DNA of 64,000 bases, from the NCBI GenBank assembly GCA_017547175.1, contig JAFYQI010000012.1, positions 78,716 to 142,715 on the forward strand, in the 5' to 3' direction. Each line of letters begins with the position of its first letter. Positions within the stretch are counted from its first letter, which is position 1. The notes below the pieces were generated by a model, which saw nothing but the letters and a program-made list of their open reading frames with translations, was not told the DNA's origin and did no database searches. The translations under genes and the position numbers were made by a program. This DNA comes from Alistipes sp. (lineage in GTDB: Bacteria > Bacteroidota > Bacteroidia > Bacteroidales > Rikenellaceae). Below, piece by piece: positions 28,028 to 36,409 of the stretch.

Positions 28028-29389
28028 TCAGATGATCTGCTCGAGTCGCTGAACAGTGCGTGCAATCTCTTCGTCCGAAGGAATGTAGTCTTGGAGATGT
28101 CCACCGAGGTATTGTTCGTAGGCAAAAAGGTCGATGGTGCCATGTCCGGAGAGATTGAAGAGAATAGTTGTATTTCTCCCTTCGATCTTGGCTCGTAATG
28201 CTTCACGGATAGCGGCTGCTATAGCGTGAGTTGATTCGGGAGCTGGAATAATACCCTCAGTACGAGCAAAGAGGACTCCGGCCTGCATGGTCTCGGTTTG
28301 CGGAATGGCGGTAGCCTCAATATGCCCGTCGTGTAACAATTGGCTGATAATGGCTCCTGCTCCGTGATAGCGCAAGCCGCCGGCATGGATAGCCGAAGGT
28401 TGGAATTCGTGCCCAAGGGTGTACATGGGGATTAAAGGGGTATATCCCGAATAATCGCCAATGTCGTATTGGAATGTTCCGCGTGTGAGTTTTGGGCAGC
28501 TCTCCGGCTCAACGGCTACGACACGGATCTGCTTACCCTCGCAAAAATTTTGACGCAGGAACGGGAATGCAATGCCTCCAAAATTACTGCCACCCCCGAT
28601 GCATCCGATCACCACATCCGGTTCGGCGTCGGCCATCTGCATTTGGAGTATTGCCTCCTCACCTGTGATGGTCTGATGTAGCAGGACATGGTTCATGACA
28701 CTACCCAAGCAGTAACGAGTGCCTTCGGGATCTTCAAGCGCGCGCTCTACAGCCTCCGAAATGGCTAGCCCCAGACTGCCGGTTGTGTGTGGATCGGTCA
28801 TGCGTGCCGTGCGTCCCGACTGGGTGAGTGTAGTCGGCGAGGAGTGACAGGTTGCACCCCATGTATTCATCATCAATCGACGATAAGGTTTTTGGTCATA
28901 GCTGACACGTACCATAAAAACTTCAACATCGAGGCCGAAATGGTTGCCGGCAAATGAGAGTGCCGATCCCCACTGCCCCGCCCCGGTTTCGGTCGTAAGG
29001 CGGCGAATCCCCTGCTTATGGTTATAATAAGCCTGAGGGACAGCGCTGTTCGGTTTGTGTGATCCCACGGGAGAAACGCCCTCATTCTTGAAGAAAATTT
29101 TGGCGGGGGTATCCAACGCTTTCTCCAATCCGATAGCGCGTACCAATGGTACCGGACGCCAAATACGATAGATCTCTTGAACTTCGTCGGGAATCTCAAT
29201 AAACCGCTCCGTAGAGAGTTCCTGACGAGCCAATTCATCGGCTAAAATAAGGCGCAAGTCCGACTCTGTAATGGGAGAATGCGTATCGGGGTTGAGATAG
29301 GGACGAGGCTGGTGAGGTATGTCGGCGACGAGGTTATACCATGCAGTCGGCATTTGACTTTCGGGAAGGATAAACTTTTTCGATTTCAT
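28028..29389 (-). CDS. trpB: Tryptophan synthase beta chain, TrpB2 type
   Basis: 453 residues from the ATG at 29389, longer than TrpB1 (about 400). It joins indole and serine to tryptophan using PLP. PLP lysine is in VGSHKPNSA (K112), then TETGAGQWGSALSFAG and the phosphate loop IGGGSNFGGIAFPF. The extended N-terminus (MPTAWYNLVADIP) and EPESCPKLTRGTFQYDIGDYSGYTPL mark the TrpB2 subgroup, which is often encoded without trpA. The longer frame to 29512 is rejected because it runs through an attenuator. No other trp gene is in the window. Control is by Trp-codon attenuation. Confidence 0.95.
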   Translation of the reverse strand: MKSKKFILPESQMPTAWYNLVADIPHQPRPYLNPDTHSPITESDLRLILADELARQELSTERFIEIPDEVQEIYRIWRPVPLVRAIGLEKALDTPAKIFFKNEGVSPVGSHKPNSAVPQAYYNHKQGIRRLTTETGAGQWGSALSFAGNHFGLDVEVFMVRVSYDQKPYRRLMMNTWGATCHSSPTTLTQSGRTARMTDPHTTGSLGLAISEAVERALEDPEGTRYCLGSVMNHVLLHQTITGEEAILQMQMADAEPDVVIGCIGGGSNFGGIAFPFLRQNFCEGKQIRVVAVEPESCPKLTRGTFQYDIGDYSGYTPLIPMYTLGHEFQPSAIHAGGLRYHGAGAIISQLLHDGHIEATAIPQTETMQAGVLFARTEGIIPAPESTHAIAAAIREALRAKIEGRNTTILFNLSGHGTIDLFAYEQYLGGHLQDYIPSDEEIARTVQRLEQII

Positions 29390-29430
29390 GGCTTGATGTT
29401 GTGTTATGTTGAACGATTCTGAAAAAATAA

Positions 29431-29462
29431 AACCCGTTGTTACTTTTCGTAAACAACGGGTT
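29431..29462 (-). terminator. Attenuator terminator ahead of trpB2
   Basis: On the minus strand, AACCCGTTGTT pairs with AACAACGGGTT (11 perfect bases, extended by GTA/TAC with one bulged A) around a GAAAA loop and is followed by TTATTTTTT. It lies between the Trp leader peptide and trpB2, so it ends transcription when tryptophan is plentiful. Confidence 0.88.
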
Positions 29463-29501
29463 GCGGTTATCGGTTGGAGTGTGCGCATGGCTAAAAAGCC
29501 C

Positions 29502-29564
29502 TCATTGTTCACGAGAGAATAGCGGACGCCACCACCAAACCTGCATTATGCTAATAGCGATCAT
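29502..29564 (-). CDS. trpL: Trp leader peptide with three tandem tryptophans
   Basis: 20 residues, ATG at 29564 to TGA at 29502; the last part reads MQVWWWRPLFSREQ. An internal ATG at residue 7 would give a 14-residue version. Tandem Trp codons directly before an intrinsic terminator and a tryptophan synthase gene are diagnostic of attenuation. The peptide itself has no expected function beyond sensing charged tRNA-Trp. Confidence 0.85.
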   Translation of the reverse strand: MIAISIMQVWWWRPLFSREQ

Positions 29565-29586
29565 GGGAGTCAAATACTTGTTTTCA

Positions 29587-29618
29587 CAAAAATAGTCAAA
29601 TAGAAACATAAATGCAAA
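29587..29618 (-). promoter_or_regulatory. Promoter of the trp leader and trpB2
   Basis: On the minus strand, TTTG (29618-29615), 20 bases, TATTTTTG (29594-29587). Transcription should begin near 29580, about 16 bases before the leader-peptide ATG. Confidence 0.78.
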
Positions 29619-29696
29619 CCTGGCAGCAAAAAAAATGGGCCGAAACTGCCGAAGATGTTGTTTTATGCGGCATTTTCTAAATTTTCACTTTTAGAC

Positions 29697-29727
29697 TTTA
29701 ATTTTTCGTTCGTTCTTTGTATCTTTA
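29697..29727 (+). promoter_or_regulatory. Probable promoter of pheT
   Basis: TTTA at 29697-29700, 19 bases, TATCTTTA at 29720-29727. Both elements end in A instead of G. The start codon is 36 bases on. Confidence 0.5.
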
Positions 29728-29762
29728 CGCGCTCATTTTAGCAAATACAAACAATAAACGAT

Positions 29763-32228
29763 ATGAATATTTCCTACAATTGGCTCAAACGCTATCTCAA
29801 AACCGACCTGACGGCCGAGGAGATAGCCAAAATTCTGACCGATATTGGTCTGGAAGTCGAGGGCTTTGAGAAGATCGAGACGATCAAAGGTGGTCTGCAT
29901 GGTGTGGTAGTTGGCGAAGTGCTGACTTGCGAGGAGCATCCTGATTCGGACCATCTCCATATTACAACCGTAGATGTAGGTGGTGATGCGCCGCTTCAGA
30001 TTGTTTGCGGTGCACCGAATTGCCGCCAAGGTTTGAAGGTACTTTGTGCTACTGTGGGTACGGTGCTCTACCCCAATGGTGGCGAGGAGGAGTTTAAGAT
30101 CAAACGTTCGAAGATTCGTGGTGTGGAGTCACTCGGTATGCTTTGCGCCGAGGATGAGCTAGGTATTGGCGAGTCGCACGACGGTATCATGGAACTTCCG
30201 ATTGACTCGGTTGTGGGCACGACGGCCAAAGAGTATCTTCACATTGAGGATGATTATCTGATTGCGATCGGTTTGACGCCGAATCGTGTCGATGCGGCAT
30301 CGCATATCGGTGTGGCGCGTGACCTGTACGCATACCTTACGGCTAACGGTCGTGCTGCTGAGTTGGTTTGGCCTTCGGTCGAGGATTTCAAAGTTGACAA
30401 TCACGACCTGGAGATCAAGGTGCGTGTTGAGAATCAGGAGGCCGCACCGCGTTATGCCGGCGTATCGATTCGCAACTGCAAAATCGGTCCTTCACCCGAG
30501 TGGATGCAGAATGCATTGCGTGCTGCAGGCATCAATCCGAAAAACAATTTAGTGGATATCACCAACTTTGTCCTCTTTGAATTGGGTCAGCCCCTGCACG
30601 CCTTTGATGCCGACAAGATTGAGGGCAAGGAGGTTGTTGTCCGCACCTGCGCCGAGGGAACGCCCTTCGTAACACTCGATGGTGTAGAGCGCAAGTTGAC
30701 CGAGAAGGATCTGATGATCTGCTCGGCTGAACGTCCGAAGTGCATCGCCGGTGTCTTTGGTGGTTTGGATTCGGGTGTGAACGACGAGACTGTCAATGTC
30801 TTTCTCGAGAGCGCCTATTTCAACCCTGTATGGGTGCGCAAGACGGCTAAGCGTTTCGGCCTGAATACCGATTCTTCGTTCCGTTTTGAGCGAGGCGCCG
30901 ATCCGAATATCCAGCTTTATGCCTTGAAACGTGCTGCAATGCTCTTTAAGGAGTTGGCCGGAGGAGAGATTGCTTCCGAGGTGATTGATATTTGCCCCGA
31001 GCCGGCTAAAGACTTTGTTTTCGATTTCTCGTTGAAACGTTTGGCCATGCTCATCGGTAAAGAGATTCCTGAAGCAACCGTACATGCCATTTTGGCTGCT
31101 CTCGATGTAAAGATTCTTGCCCAGCAGGGTGAGGTCCTGACCGTGGCCGTTCCGCCTTATCGCGTGGATGTACAGCGCGAGGCTGATTTGGTAGAGGATG
31201 TATTGCGCATCTATGGATATAACAATATCGAGATTCCGCAGCAGGTTCGCTCTACCCTCTCCTATGCGACTCGCCCCGATCGCACGAAACTGATGAATTT
31301 GGCAGCTGACTATTTGACGGCCAATGGCTATACGGAGATTATGTCTAATTCGCTCACCAAGGCGGCATATTACGAAAACTTGGAGAGCTACAAGGCGGCC
31401 AATTGTGTGAAGATCATGAATCCGCTCAGCGCCGATCTGAATGTGATGCGCCAGACGCTCCTGTTTAACATGCTGGAGGCCATGTCGCTCAACATTAATC
31501 ATAAAAATGGCGATTTGAAACTCTACGAGTTTGGTAACTGCTACTTCTATAATGCCGAGAAGGCTACTGAAGAGCAGCCCCTTGCAGCCTACTCTGAAGA
31601 GTATCGTCTGGCAATGGCCGTGACGGGCGTGGCTACGCCGCAGTCGTGGGATGTAAAACCGCTCAAAGCGTCGTTCTTCACCCTGCGTGCCATGGCTGAG
31701 AAGTTGTTGCGTCGCTTTGGTCTGGAAATCTATACACTGAAATGCGAATCGCTTAAGAGCGATCTCTACGGTGAGGCGTTGGAGTTCCAGCTCAACGGCA
31801 AGCGTCTGCTCGAAATTGGTGTTGTAAGCCCGAAGATGCGCAAGATGCTCGATATTAAGCAAGAAATCTATTTCATGGAGCTGAACTTCGATCTGCTTGT
31901 AAAGTCGACCAAGAAGCATCGCATCCAGGCAGAGGAGTTGTCAAAATTCCCCGAGGTGAAGCGCGATTTGGCCTTGTTGGTTGATAAGGAAGTCAGCTTT
32001 GCTCAGCTGCGCGAGGTGGCTTTACAGACCGAGCGCAAACTCCTCAAGAGCGTTTCACTCTTCGATGTGTATGAAGGTGAGAAGTTACCTGAGGGTAAAA
32101 AATCGTATGCATTGAGTTTTGTGCTTGAGGATAAGACACGTACGCTCGATGAAAAGTCGATTGAGCGTGTAATGTCGAACTTGCAACGTCAATTTGAGCA
32201 GAAGTGTGGCGCCAACGTGCGTTCGTAA
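29763..32228 (+). CDS. pheT: Phenylalanyl-tRNA synthetase beta subunit
   Basis: 821 residues. With PheS (not in this window) it charges tRNA-Phe. Domain order: N-terminal tRNA-binding fold (GVVVGEVLTCEEHPDSDHLHITTVDVG, about 40-155), B3/B4 editing domain (about 210-370, with LVDITNFVLFELGQPLHAFDADKI and RFERGADPN), B5, catalytic-like core, and a C-terminal anticodon-binding FDX-ACB domain (FPEVKRDLALLVDKEVSFAQL onward). Length is usual for bacterial PheT. It is a single gene between its own promoter and terminator, separated from pheS. Confidence 0.98.
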   Translation: MNISYNWLKRYLKTDLTAEEIAKILTDIGLEVEGFEKIETIKGGLHGVVVGEVLTCEEHPDSDHLHITTVDVGGDAPLQIVCGAPNCRQGLKVLCATVGTVLYPNGGEEEFKIKRSKIRGVESLGMLCAEDELGIGESHDGIMELPIDSVVGTTAKEYLHIEDDYLIAIGLTPNRVDAASHIGVARDLYAYLTANGRAAELVWPSVEDFKVDNHDLEIKVRVENQEAAPRYAGVSIRNCKIGPSPEWMQNALRAAGINPKNNLVDITNFVLFELGQPLHAFDADKIEGKEVVVRTCAEGTPFVTLDGVERKLTEKDLMICSAERPKCIAGVFGGLDSGVNDETVNVFLESAYFNPVWVRKTAKRFGLNTDSSFRFERGADPNIQLYALKRAAMLFKELAGGEIASEVIDICPEPAKDFVFDFSLKRLAMLIGKEIPEATVHAILAALDVKILAQQGEVLTVAVPPYRVDVQREADLVEDVLRIYGYNNIEIPQQVRSTLSYATRPDRTKLMNLAADYLTANGYTEIMSNSLTKAAYYENLESYKAANCVKIMNPLSADLNVMRQTLLFNMLEAMSLNINHKNGDLKLYEFGNCYFYNAEKATEEQPLAAYSEEYRLAMAVTGVATPQSWDVKPLKASFFTLRAMAEKLLRRFGLEIYTLKCESLKSDLYGEALEFQLNGKRLLEIGVVSPKMRKMLDIKQEIYFMELNFDLLVKSTKKHRIQAEELSKFPEVKRDLALLVDKEVSFAQLREVALQTERKLLKSVSLFDVYEGEKLPEGKKSYALSFVLEDKTRTLDEKSIERVMSNLQRQFEQKCGANVRS

Positions 32229-32246
32229 TCCGACTTAAAATAGCGC

Positions 32247-32280
32247 AAGAGGGCGTCCGATCTATCGTCGGCGCCCTCTT
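32247..32280. terminator. Terminator after pheT, bidirectional
   Basis: AAGAGGGCG / CGCCCTCTT stem with an inner CCGA/TCGG pairing, then TTGTTTTT on plus. It also ends transcription of the small basic gene on minus (stop at 32287). Confidence 0.8.
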
Positions 32281-32286
32281 TTGTTT

Positions 32287-32436
32287 TTACCGTTTCTTGG
32301 TATATTGATTGATCCCGGTAGGATTGTTGCCTCGTGCTGTGGAGGCACCCTTCTTGGAGGCCGAGGTTTGGTATTTCTCGGCTTGTGCCTTGGTTGCGCA
32401 GCTTTTGGATGCAGCTGGTTTATTATGCTCTTTCAT
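32287..32436 (-). CDS. Small basic protein of 49 residues, unknown
   Basis: Starts at the ATG at 32436 (MKEHNKPAASKSCATKAQAEKY) and ends GNNPTGINQYTKKR. It is Lys-, Ser- and Thr-rich, without hydrophobic segments and probably disordered. A longer frame to 32568 overlaps the catalase 3' end and is rejected. The NPTGINQYTK ending looks familiar from small Bacteroidetes proteins, but I know no function. It is 65 bases downstream of the catalase, so a stress-linked transcript is possible. Confidence 0.55.
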   Translation of the reverse strand: MKEHNKPAASKSCATKAQAEKYQTSASKKGASTARGNNPTGINQYTKKR

Positions 32437-32501
32437 ACTATAAACTTTTATCCCGTTTAGGGAGGTATGTTGTATAAAGGGGTGCAAAGTATGTGCCGAA
32501 C

Positions 32502-33482
32502 TTACAATTGTTCGATGTATTTGTCTTTGCTGGTCGAAACGGTGCACTCTTGATGGCCGTAGCAACACCAGCTCATCTCTTTGAGTGGTGTGACATGTCG
32601 AATCTCTTGGCTACGTCGTTTGCTTAGCTCCTTATCGGCTTTACGTACCGATTCCGTGGTGCGATCAGTTCCCTCGGGCTCGATCTCGGTGAGTCCGTTT
32701 GTAGCACGAGCAAATATGCGCGGATCGGCAATGTATTGCCATTCTTCACCAAATCCTGTTGAGCGACCTTCGTTCCATGGACCGCGACTCCCCTTTTCAT
32801 CCAACGAGTTCTTTGAGTAGATGTTACTGTAACGCGGATCACTTTGCAGAATGCCCGGCGGGAAATTGGGACGAATGGTCATTAAGGCCGCTTCGAATTG
32901 TTGGAAATGGGCGACTTCGCGTGTCATCAGGTAATTGAGTGTCTCCTGCACATATTTATCATCGGTAAACTGCATCAGGTATTCATAGACCATTTTGGCA
33001 CGAGACTCGGCGGCTATATTCGAGCGAAGATCGACCGTCAAATCTCCGTTGGCATTCACATAGGCGGCGGTCCAGGGGGCTCCGGTGCTGTTTGTAAGTG
33101 TTGGACCACCTCCCGATACAACTCCGAATTGCGGATTGACCGTAAAGGCCTGATGGATGAAATCCTCTTTCGAAAAACTATCTGCAAAGATATCGCTTTG
33201 ATCAGCTGCGTCTTTCAGGTGTCCGCTGACTCCTGCAAGCAACATCTGAATGGTGGCTCCAACCATTTCGAGATGCCCCAACTCTTCTGAGGCGATATCC
33301 ATCAGCAGATCGTAAATTTCGGGATGGCTTCGTCGGCAAGCGAACGATTGTAGAAAATACTGCATACAGGCGCTTAATTCACCATTGCCTCCACCAAATT
33401 GTTCCAAGAGCAGACCGGCAAAACGGGGGTCGGGGCGTGAAACTCGGGCTTTGTACTGAAGTTCTTTTGCGTGGTAAAACAT
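32502..33482 (-). CDS. Manganese catalase
   Basis: 326 residues. Breaks down hydrogen peroxide at a dimanganese centre inside a four-helix bundle. Probable metal ligands are E35 (GGNGELSACMQYF), E66/E67 and H70 (ASEELGHLEM), and the later EVAHFQQFEAAL pair. The C-terminal tail is longer and polar, ending SWCCYGHQECTVS with a cluster of cysteines, which is not part of the core fold. With rubrerythrin (50999) it gives the cell non-heme peroxide defence, common in anaerobes. Confidence 0.95.
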   Translation of the reverse strand: MFYHAKELQYKARVSRPDPRFAGLLLEQFGGGNGELSACMQYFLQSFACRRSHPEIYDLLMDIASEELGHLEMVGATIQMLLAGVSGHLKDAADQSDIFADSFSKEDFIHQAFTVNPQFGVVSGGGPTLTNSTGAPWTAAYVNANGDLTVDLRSNIAAESRAKMVYEYLMQFTDDKYVQETLNYLMTREVAHFQQFEAALMTIRPNFPPGILQSDPRYSNIYSKNSLDEKGSRGPWNEGRSTGFGEEWQYIADPRIFARATNGLTEIEPEGTDRTTESVRKADKELSKRRSQEIRHVTPLKEMSWCCYGHQECTVSTSKDKYIEQL

Positions 33483-33622
33483 ACGATGTTATTTTATGGT
33501 TGTATGCCGAATGGTGCAAACAATTTGCCAAAAAGTACGTGTACCTATAATTTATATAAACAACATGATGAGGTCGATTCGCCCCTTGCTTTTACCTGCT
33601 CACCAAAAACTTTCGAAACAAA

Positions 33623-33654
33623 ATTGGAAATCTTCCGCCAAAAACGTAACTTTG
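33623..33654 (+). promoter_or_regulatory. Probable promoter of mazG
   Basis: ATTG at 33623-33626, 20 bases, TAACTTTG at 33647-33654, 34 bases before the start codon. Confidence 0.55.
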
Positions 33655-33688
33655 CCTTATGACTCATCTTTAATCAAGACCATAAAAT

Positions 33689-34468
33689 ATGTCCATGAAT
33701 AAAAAACTCGAAGCTACGGCGCGCCTCTTGGAGGTGATGGATACCCTGCGACGCGAGTGCCCTTGGGATCGGAAGCAAACCTTTGAGACGTTGCGTAACA
33801 ACACCATCGAAGAGACTTTTGAATTGGCTGATGCCATCACCGACCAGAATATGGAGGGTATCAAAGAGGAGTTAGGTGATCTGCTGTTGCATGTTGTCTT
33901 CTACGCCAAACTTGGTGATGAAGCCGGCGCGTTCGATTATGCCGATGTCGCAAACGCATTGTGTGATAAACTAATCTATCGACATCCACATATTTACGGA
34001 GACCTTCACGCCAATACGCCTGAGGAGGTAAAAGCCAACTGGGAGGCGCTTAAGCTGAAGAAAAAGCAACGTAAAAGCGGCACGTTAGGTGGCGTTCCCA
34101 CCTCGCTTCCAGCCATGGTTAAGGCCTATCGCATGGGGGAAAAAGCCGCAGGCGCAGGCTTCGATTGGGAACAAAAAGAGGATATTTGGGCGAAGGTACG
34201 CGAAGAGATTCAAGAGATCGAAGTTGAGATGCAGGCAAAGAATCATGAGGCGATGGAGGCCGAGTTTGGTGATCTCTTTTTTGCCATGATCAATGCGTGC
34301 CGCTTGTATGGCATAGATCCCGAATCAGCGTTGGAGCGTACGAACAAGAAATTTATGCGTCGCTTTTCGGCCATCGAAGAGGCTGCCGAAGCTCGCGGTA
34401 AAAGCTTGCGCGAATTGACCCTCGATGAGATGGAGACCATATGGCAACAAGCCAAAAAATCGGAGTAA
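33689..34468 (+). CDS. mazG: Nucleoside triphosphate pyrophosphohydrolase MazG
   Basis: 259 residues, a two-domain MazG. It hydrolyses (d)NTPs to monophosphates and pyrophosphate. The N-terminal domain has LRRECPWDRKQTFETLRNNTIEETFELADAI and EELGDLLLHVVFYA, the metal-binding ExxE-type helices. The second domain repeats the pattern with VREEIQEIEVE and EFGDLFFAMINACRL. The start is 33689 or 33695. The carbonic-anhydrase-like gene follows after 37 bases. Confidence 0.96.
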   Translation: MSMNKKLEATARLLEVMDTLRRECPWDRKQTFETLRNNTIEETFELADAITDQNMEGIKEELGDLLLHVVFYAKLGDEAGAFDYADVANALCDKLIYRHPHIYGDLHANTPEEVKANWEALKLKKKQRKSGTLGGVPTSLPAMVKAYRMGEKAAGAGFDWEQKEDIWAKVREEIQEIEVEMQAKNHEAMEAEFGDLFFAMINACRLYGIDPESALERTNKKFMRRFSAIEEAAEARGKSLRELTLDEMETIWQQAKKSE

Positions 34469-34505
34469 TAATCTTTATGTAAATTTGAATTTATAATCAC
34501 AAAAT

Positions 34506-35036
34506 ATGGCAATTATTCGTAAAATTCGCGGTCATGAGCCGCAGGTAGGTGAAAATACGTTTGTGGCTGAAACGGCTGTCTTGCTGGGTGATGTAACGAT
34601 CGGACGTGATTGTTCGATTTGGTATGGAGCCGTTTTACGTGGCGATGTGAATAAAATCGTCATTGGAGATCGCACTAACATTCAGGATGGAGCAGTACTC
34701 CATACCCTTTACGATAAGTCCCCCAAACCTTCGCAAACGATTATTGGTAGCGATGTGTCGATTGGCCATAATGCCACGATTCATGGTGCGCGTATCGACG
34801 ACGGGGTGCTGATTGGAATGGGTGCTACGGTACTTGATAACGCGCATGTTCCCTCGGGATGTATCATTGCAGCCAACGCCCTGGTACTCTCGAATGCTGA
34901 ATTGGAGCCCAATTCGATCTATGCAGGTGTTCCGGCCAAGAAGGTCAAAGAGATTACCAAAGAGCAAAGCGAACAGATCGTAAAACGTACTGCACGCGAT
35001 TATATGCTTTATGCTTCGTGGTATAGCGAAGAGTAA
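34506..35036 (+). CDS. Gamma carbonic anhydrase-like hexapeptide protein
   Basis: 176 residues of left-handed beta-helix hexapeptide repeats. Zinc ligands of the gamma class are in place: H66 (VLHTLYD), H88 and H93 (IGHNATIH), with the expected five-residue spacing of the last two. The acidic loop with the proton-shuttle glutamate of the archaeal Cam enzyme is absent, as in the CamH/YrdA-type group, whose activity is often weak or unproven. Cytoplasmic trimer expected. Confidence 0.9.
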   Translation: MAIIRKIRGHEPQVGENTFVAETAVLLGDVTIGRDCSIWYGAVLRGDVNKIVIGDRTNIQDGAVLHTLYDKSPKPSQTIIGSDVSIGHNATIHGARIDDGVLIGMGATVLDNAHVPSGCIIAANALVLSNAELEPNSIYAGVPAKKVKEITKEQSEQIVKRTARDYMLYASWYSEE

Positions 35037-35089
35037 AATATATATTTTCAGCCTATTAAACAATTCTATATAAACTGATACTCGAAATA

Positions 35090-36394
35090 ATGAAAAGAGC
35101 CCGAACAGAGCATTGGATCAGCCTATTGGTGGCTGTGGCCGTCTCGTTGGTGATCAATTTCTCGTACCTGATGCTGCTCTTTGGCGATCAGAACAACGAG
35201 ATGCGTCCACGTATCCCGGGACGCAATATCGAGTATCCGGGTGTGGCCGAGCTGTCGATATCCCCTGATGGTTATGGCTATCTGATCTATGTCGATCGAG
35301 ACTCGGTCTATGTGCCGCAAGAGCGTATTCGCTGGTTCCGCTTGCAACATGGTGATCGCATGGAGGTCGATGTCAATGCGCCCCGTCGCCCGGGAGCGCA
35401 TTATCGCCTCAATCGCATCTACACGCTTAACGGCATGGAGTTCGATTACAACAAATTCTTCAATTACCCCTCACAGACACTCGAAAGTTTATTGCAGATG
35501 TTGTTCTACATCTTACTTTCGTTTATGCTCACCACCGTTGTACAACGAACCGTGCGACGCCGCCATTATAGCACGCGCGGCATGGTGATGGCGGGTGTTT
35601 GGTGCCTGGTAATCGCCGTTGTAATGTACATGATAGCTCCTTATACCGACTGGCATGAAGGATCGATTAAGTTCAATTTCATGCGCAACGATAAGATCGA
35701 TGCATTGTTGATCTTAAAGTGTTCGATGGCAACCTTCGTATCGATTCTGTTTGCGTGGGTGCGACTGTTGGTGTCGCGCCAACAAGAGGTTGAGATGCAG
35801 CTTGAACAACTCAAAAACGAGTCGCTAACTGCGAAATATAATATGTTGATGGGCCAAATCTCGCCCCACTTCTTCTTTAATTCGCTCAATTCACTCTCCA
35901 TGCTTGTACGTGACAAGCAGACAGACACTTCGTTGCGCTACATCGAACAACTCTCCTATACCTTCCGCTACATCATCCAAAACGGACAAAACACCCTGAT
36001 CCCGTTGGGCGAGGAGTTGAAATTTGCCGAGGCTTATTCGTATCAATATAGTATCCGTTATGCCGATAAACTCTTCTTCGATTTTAGTATCGACGATCGT
36101 TTTCGCACCTGGAAGCTGCCGGCACTTTCGCTGCAACCATTGATCGGAAATGCCGTTAAGCATAATACAATTACTAAATCAAAACCATTACATGTCGATA
36201 TTCGCACTACGACTGATGGTTGGCTGGTGATTTCAAATCCGATTGTGCCAAAACTTGAACGCGAACCTTCGACCGGTATCGGTTTGGAAAATTTAAGTAA
36301 CCGTTGGCGATTGATCACGGGGTGCGATATCGAAATTCAGAATGATGGACAAATGTTCGTGGTGCGTATGCCCCTGCAACCTCCCACTAAATAA
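35090..36394 (+). CDS. LytS-type sensor histidine kinase
   Basis: 434 residues. One membrane helix at about 11-31, an extracytoplasmic loop to about 125, then three more helices (about 131-152, 164-184, 203-228), a short coiled coil, and the HisKA_7TM/LytS kinase domain. The phosphoacceptor is H260 in GQISPHFFFNSLNSLS; most relatives read QINPHFLFN. The ATP-binding part includes LQPLIGNAVKH and GIGLENLSNRW. It pairs with the LytTR regulator that starts 15 bases later. The input signal would be sensed at the membrane or periplasm. Confidence 0.93.
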   Translation: MKRARTEHWISLLVAVAVSLVINFSYLMLLFGDQNNEMRPRIPGRNIEYPGVAELSISPDGYGYLIYVDRDSVYVPQERIRWFRLQHGDRMEVDVNAPRRPGAHYRLNRIYTLNGMEFDYNKFFNYPSQTLESLLQMLFYILLSFMLTTVVQRTVRRRHYSTRGMVMAGVWCLVIAVVMYMIAPYTDWHEGSIKFNFMRNDKIDALLILKCSMATFVSILFAWVRLLVSRQQEVEMQLEQLKNESLTAKYNMLMGQISPHFFFNSLNSLSMLVRDKQTDTSLRYIEQLSYTFRYIIQNGQNTLIPLGEELKFAEAYSYQYSIRYADKLFFDFSIDDRFRTWKLPALSLQPLIGNAVKHNTITKSKPLHVDIRTTTDGWLVISNPIVPKLEREPSTGIGLENLSNRWRLITGCDIEIQNDGQMFVVRMPLQPPTK

Positions 36395-36409
36395 TGCTAT
36401 CTGAAACAC

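Larger units (their letters stand above)
29431..29580 (-). promoter_or_regulatory. Tryptophan attenuator leader of trpB2
   Basis: The 373-base gap between trpB2 and pheT holds a complete attenuation unit on the minus strand: promoter, a 20-residue peptide with three Trp codons in a row, a small GGC/GCC hairpin right after its stop, a stretch with CCAACCGATAACC that can pair with the GGTTTGG of the Trp codons, and an intrinsic terminator. Ribosome stalling at the Trp codons would favour readthrough into trpB2. The exact antiterminator pairing was not worked out. Confidence 0.85.

Noticed and set aside
29390..29512. N-terminal extension of trpB2
   Set aside because: The in-frame extension passes through the attenuator terminator and the region after the leader peptide; the true start is 29389.
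29647..29672. Hairpin TGCCG/CGGCA ahead of pheT as an attenuator
   Set aside because: Only five base pairs with a 16-base loop, no leader peptide with Phe codons and no T run in position.
30549..31919. 456-residue open frame on minus opposite pheT
   Set aside because: Antisense to strongly conserved synthetase domains; no recognisable motifs.
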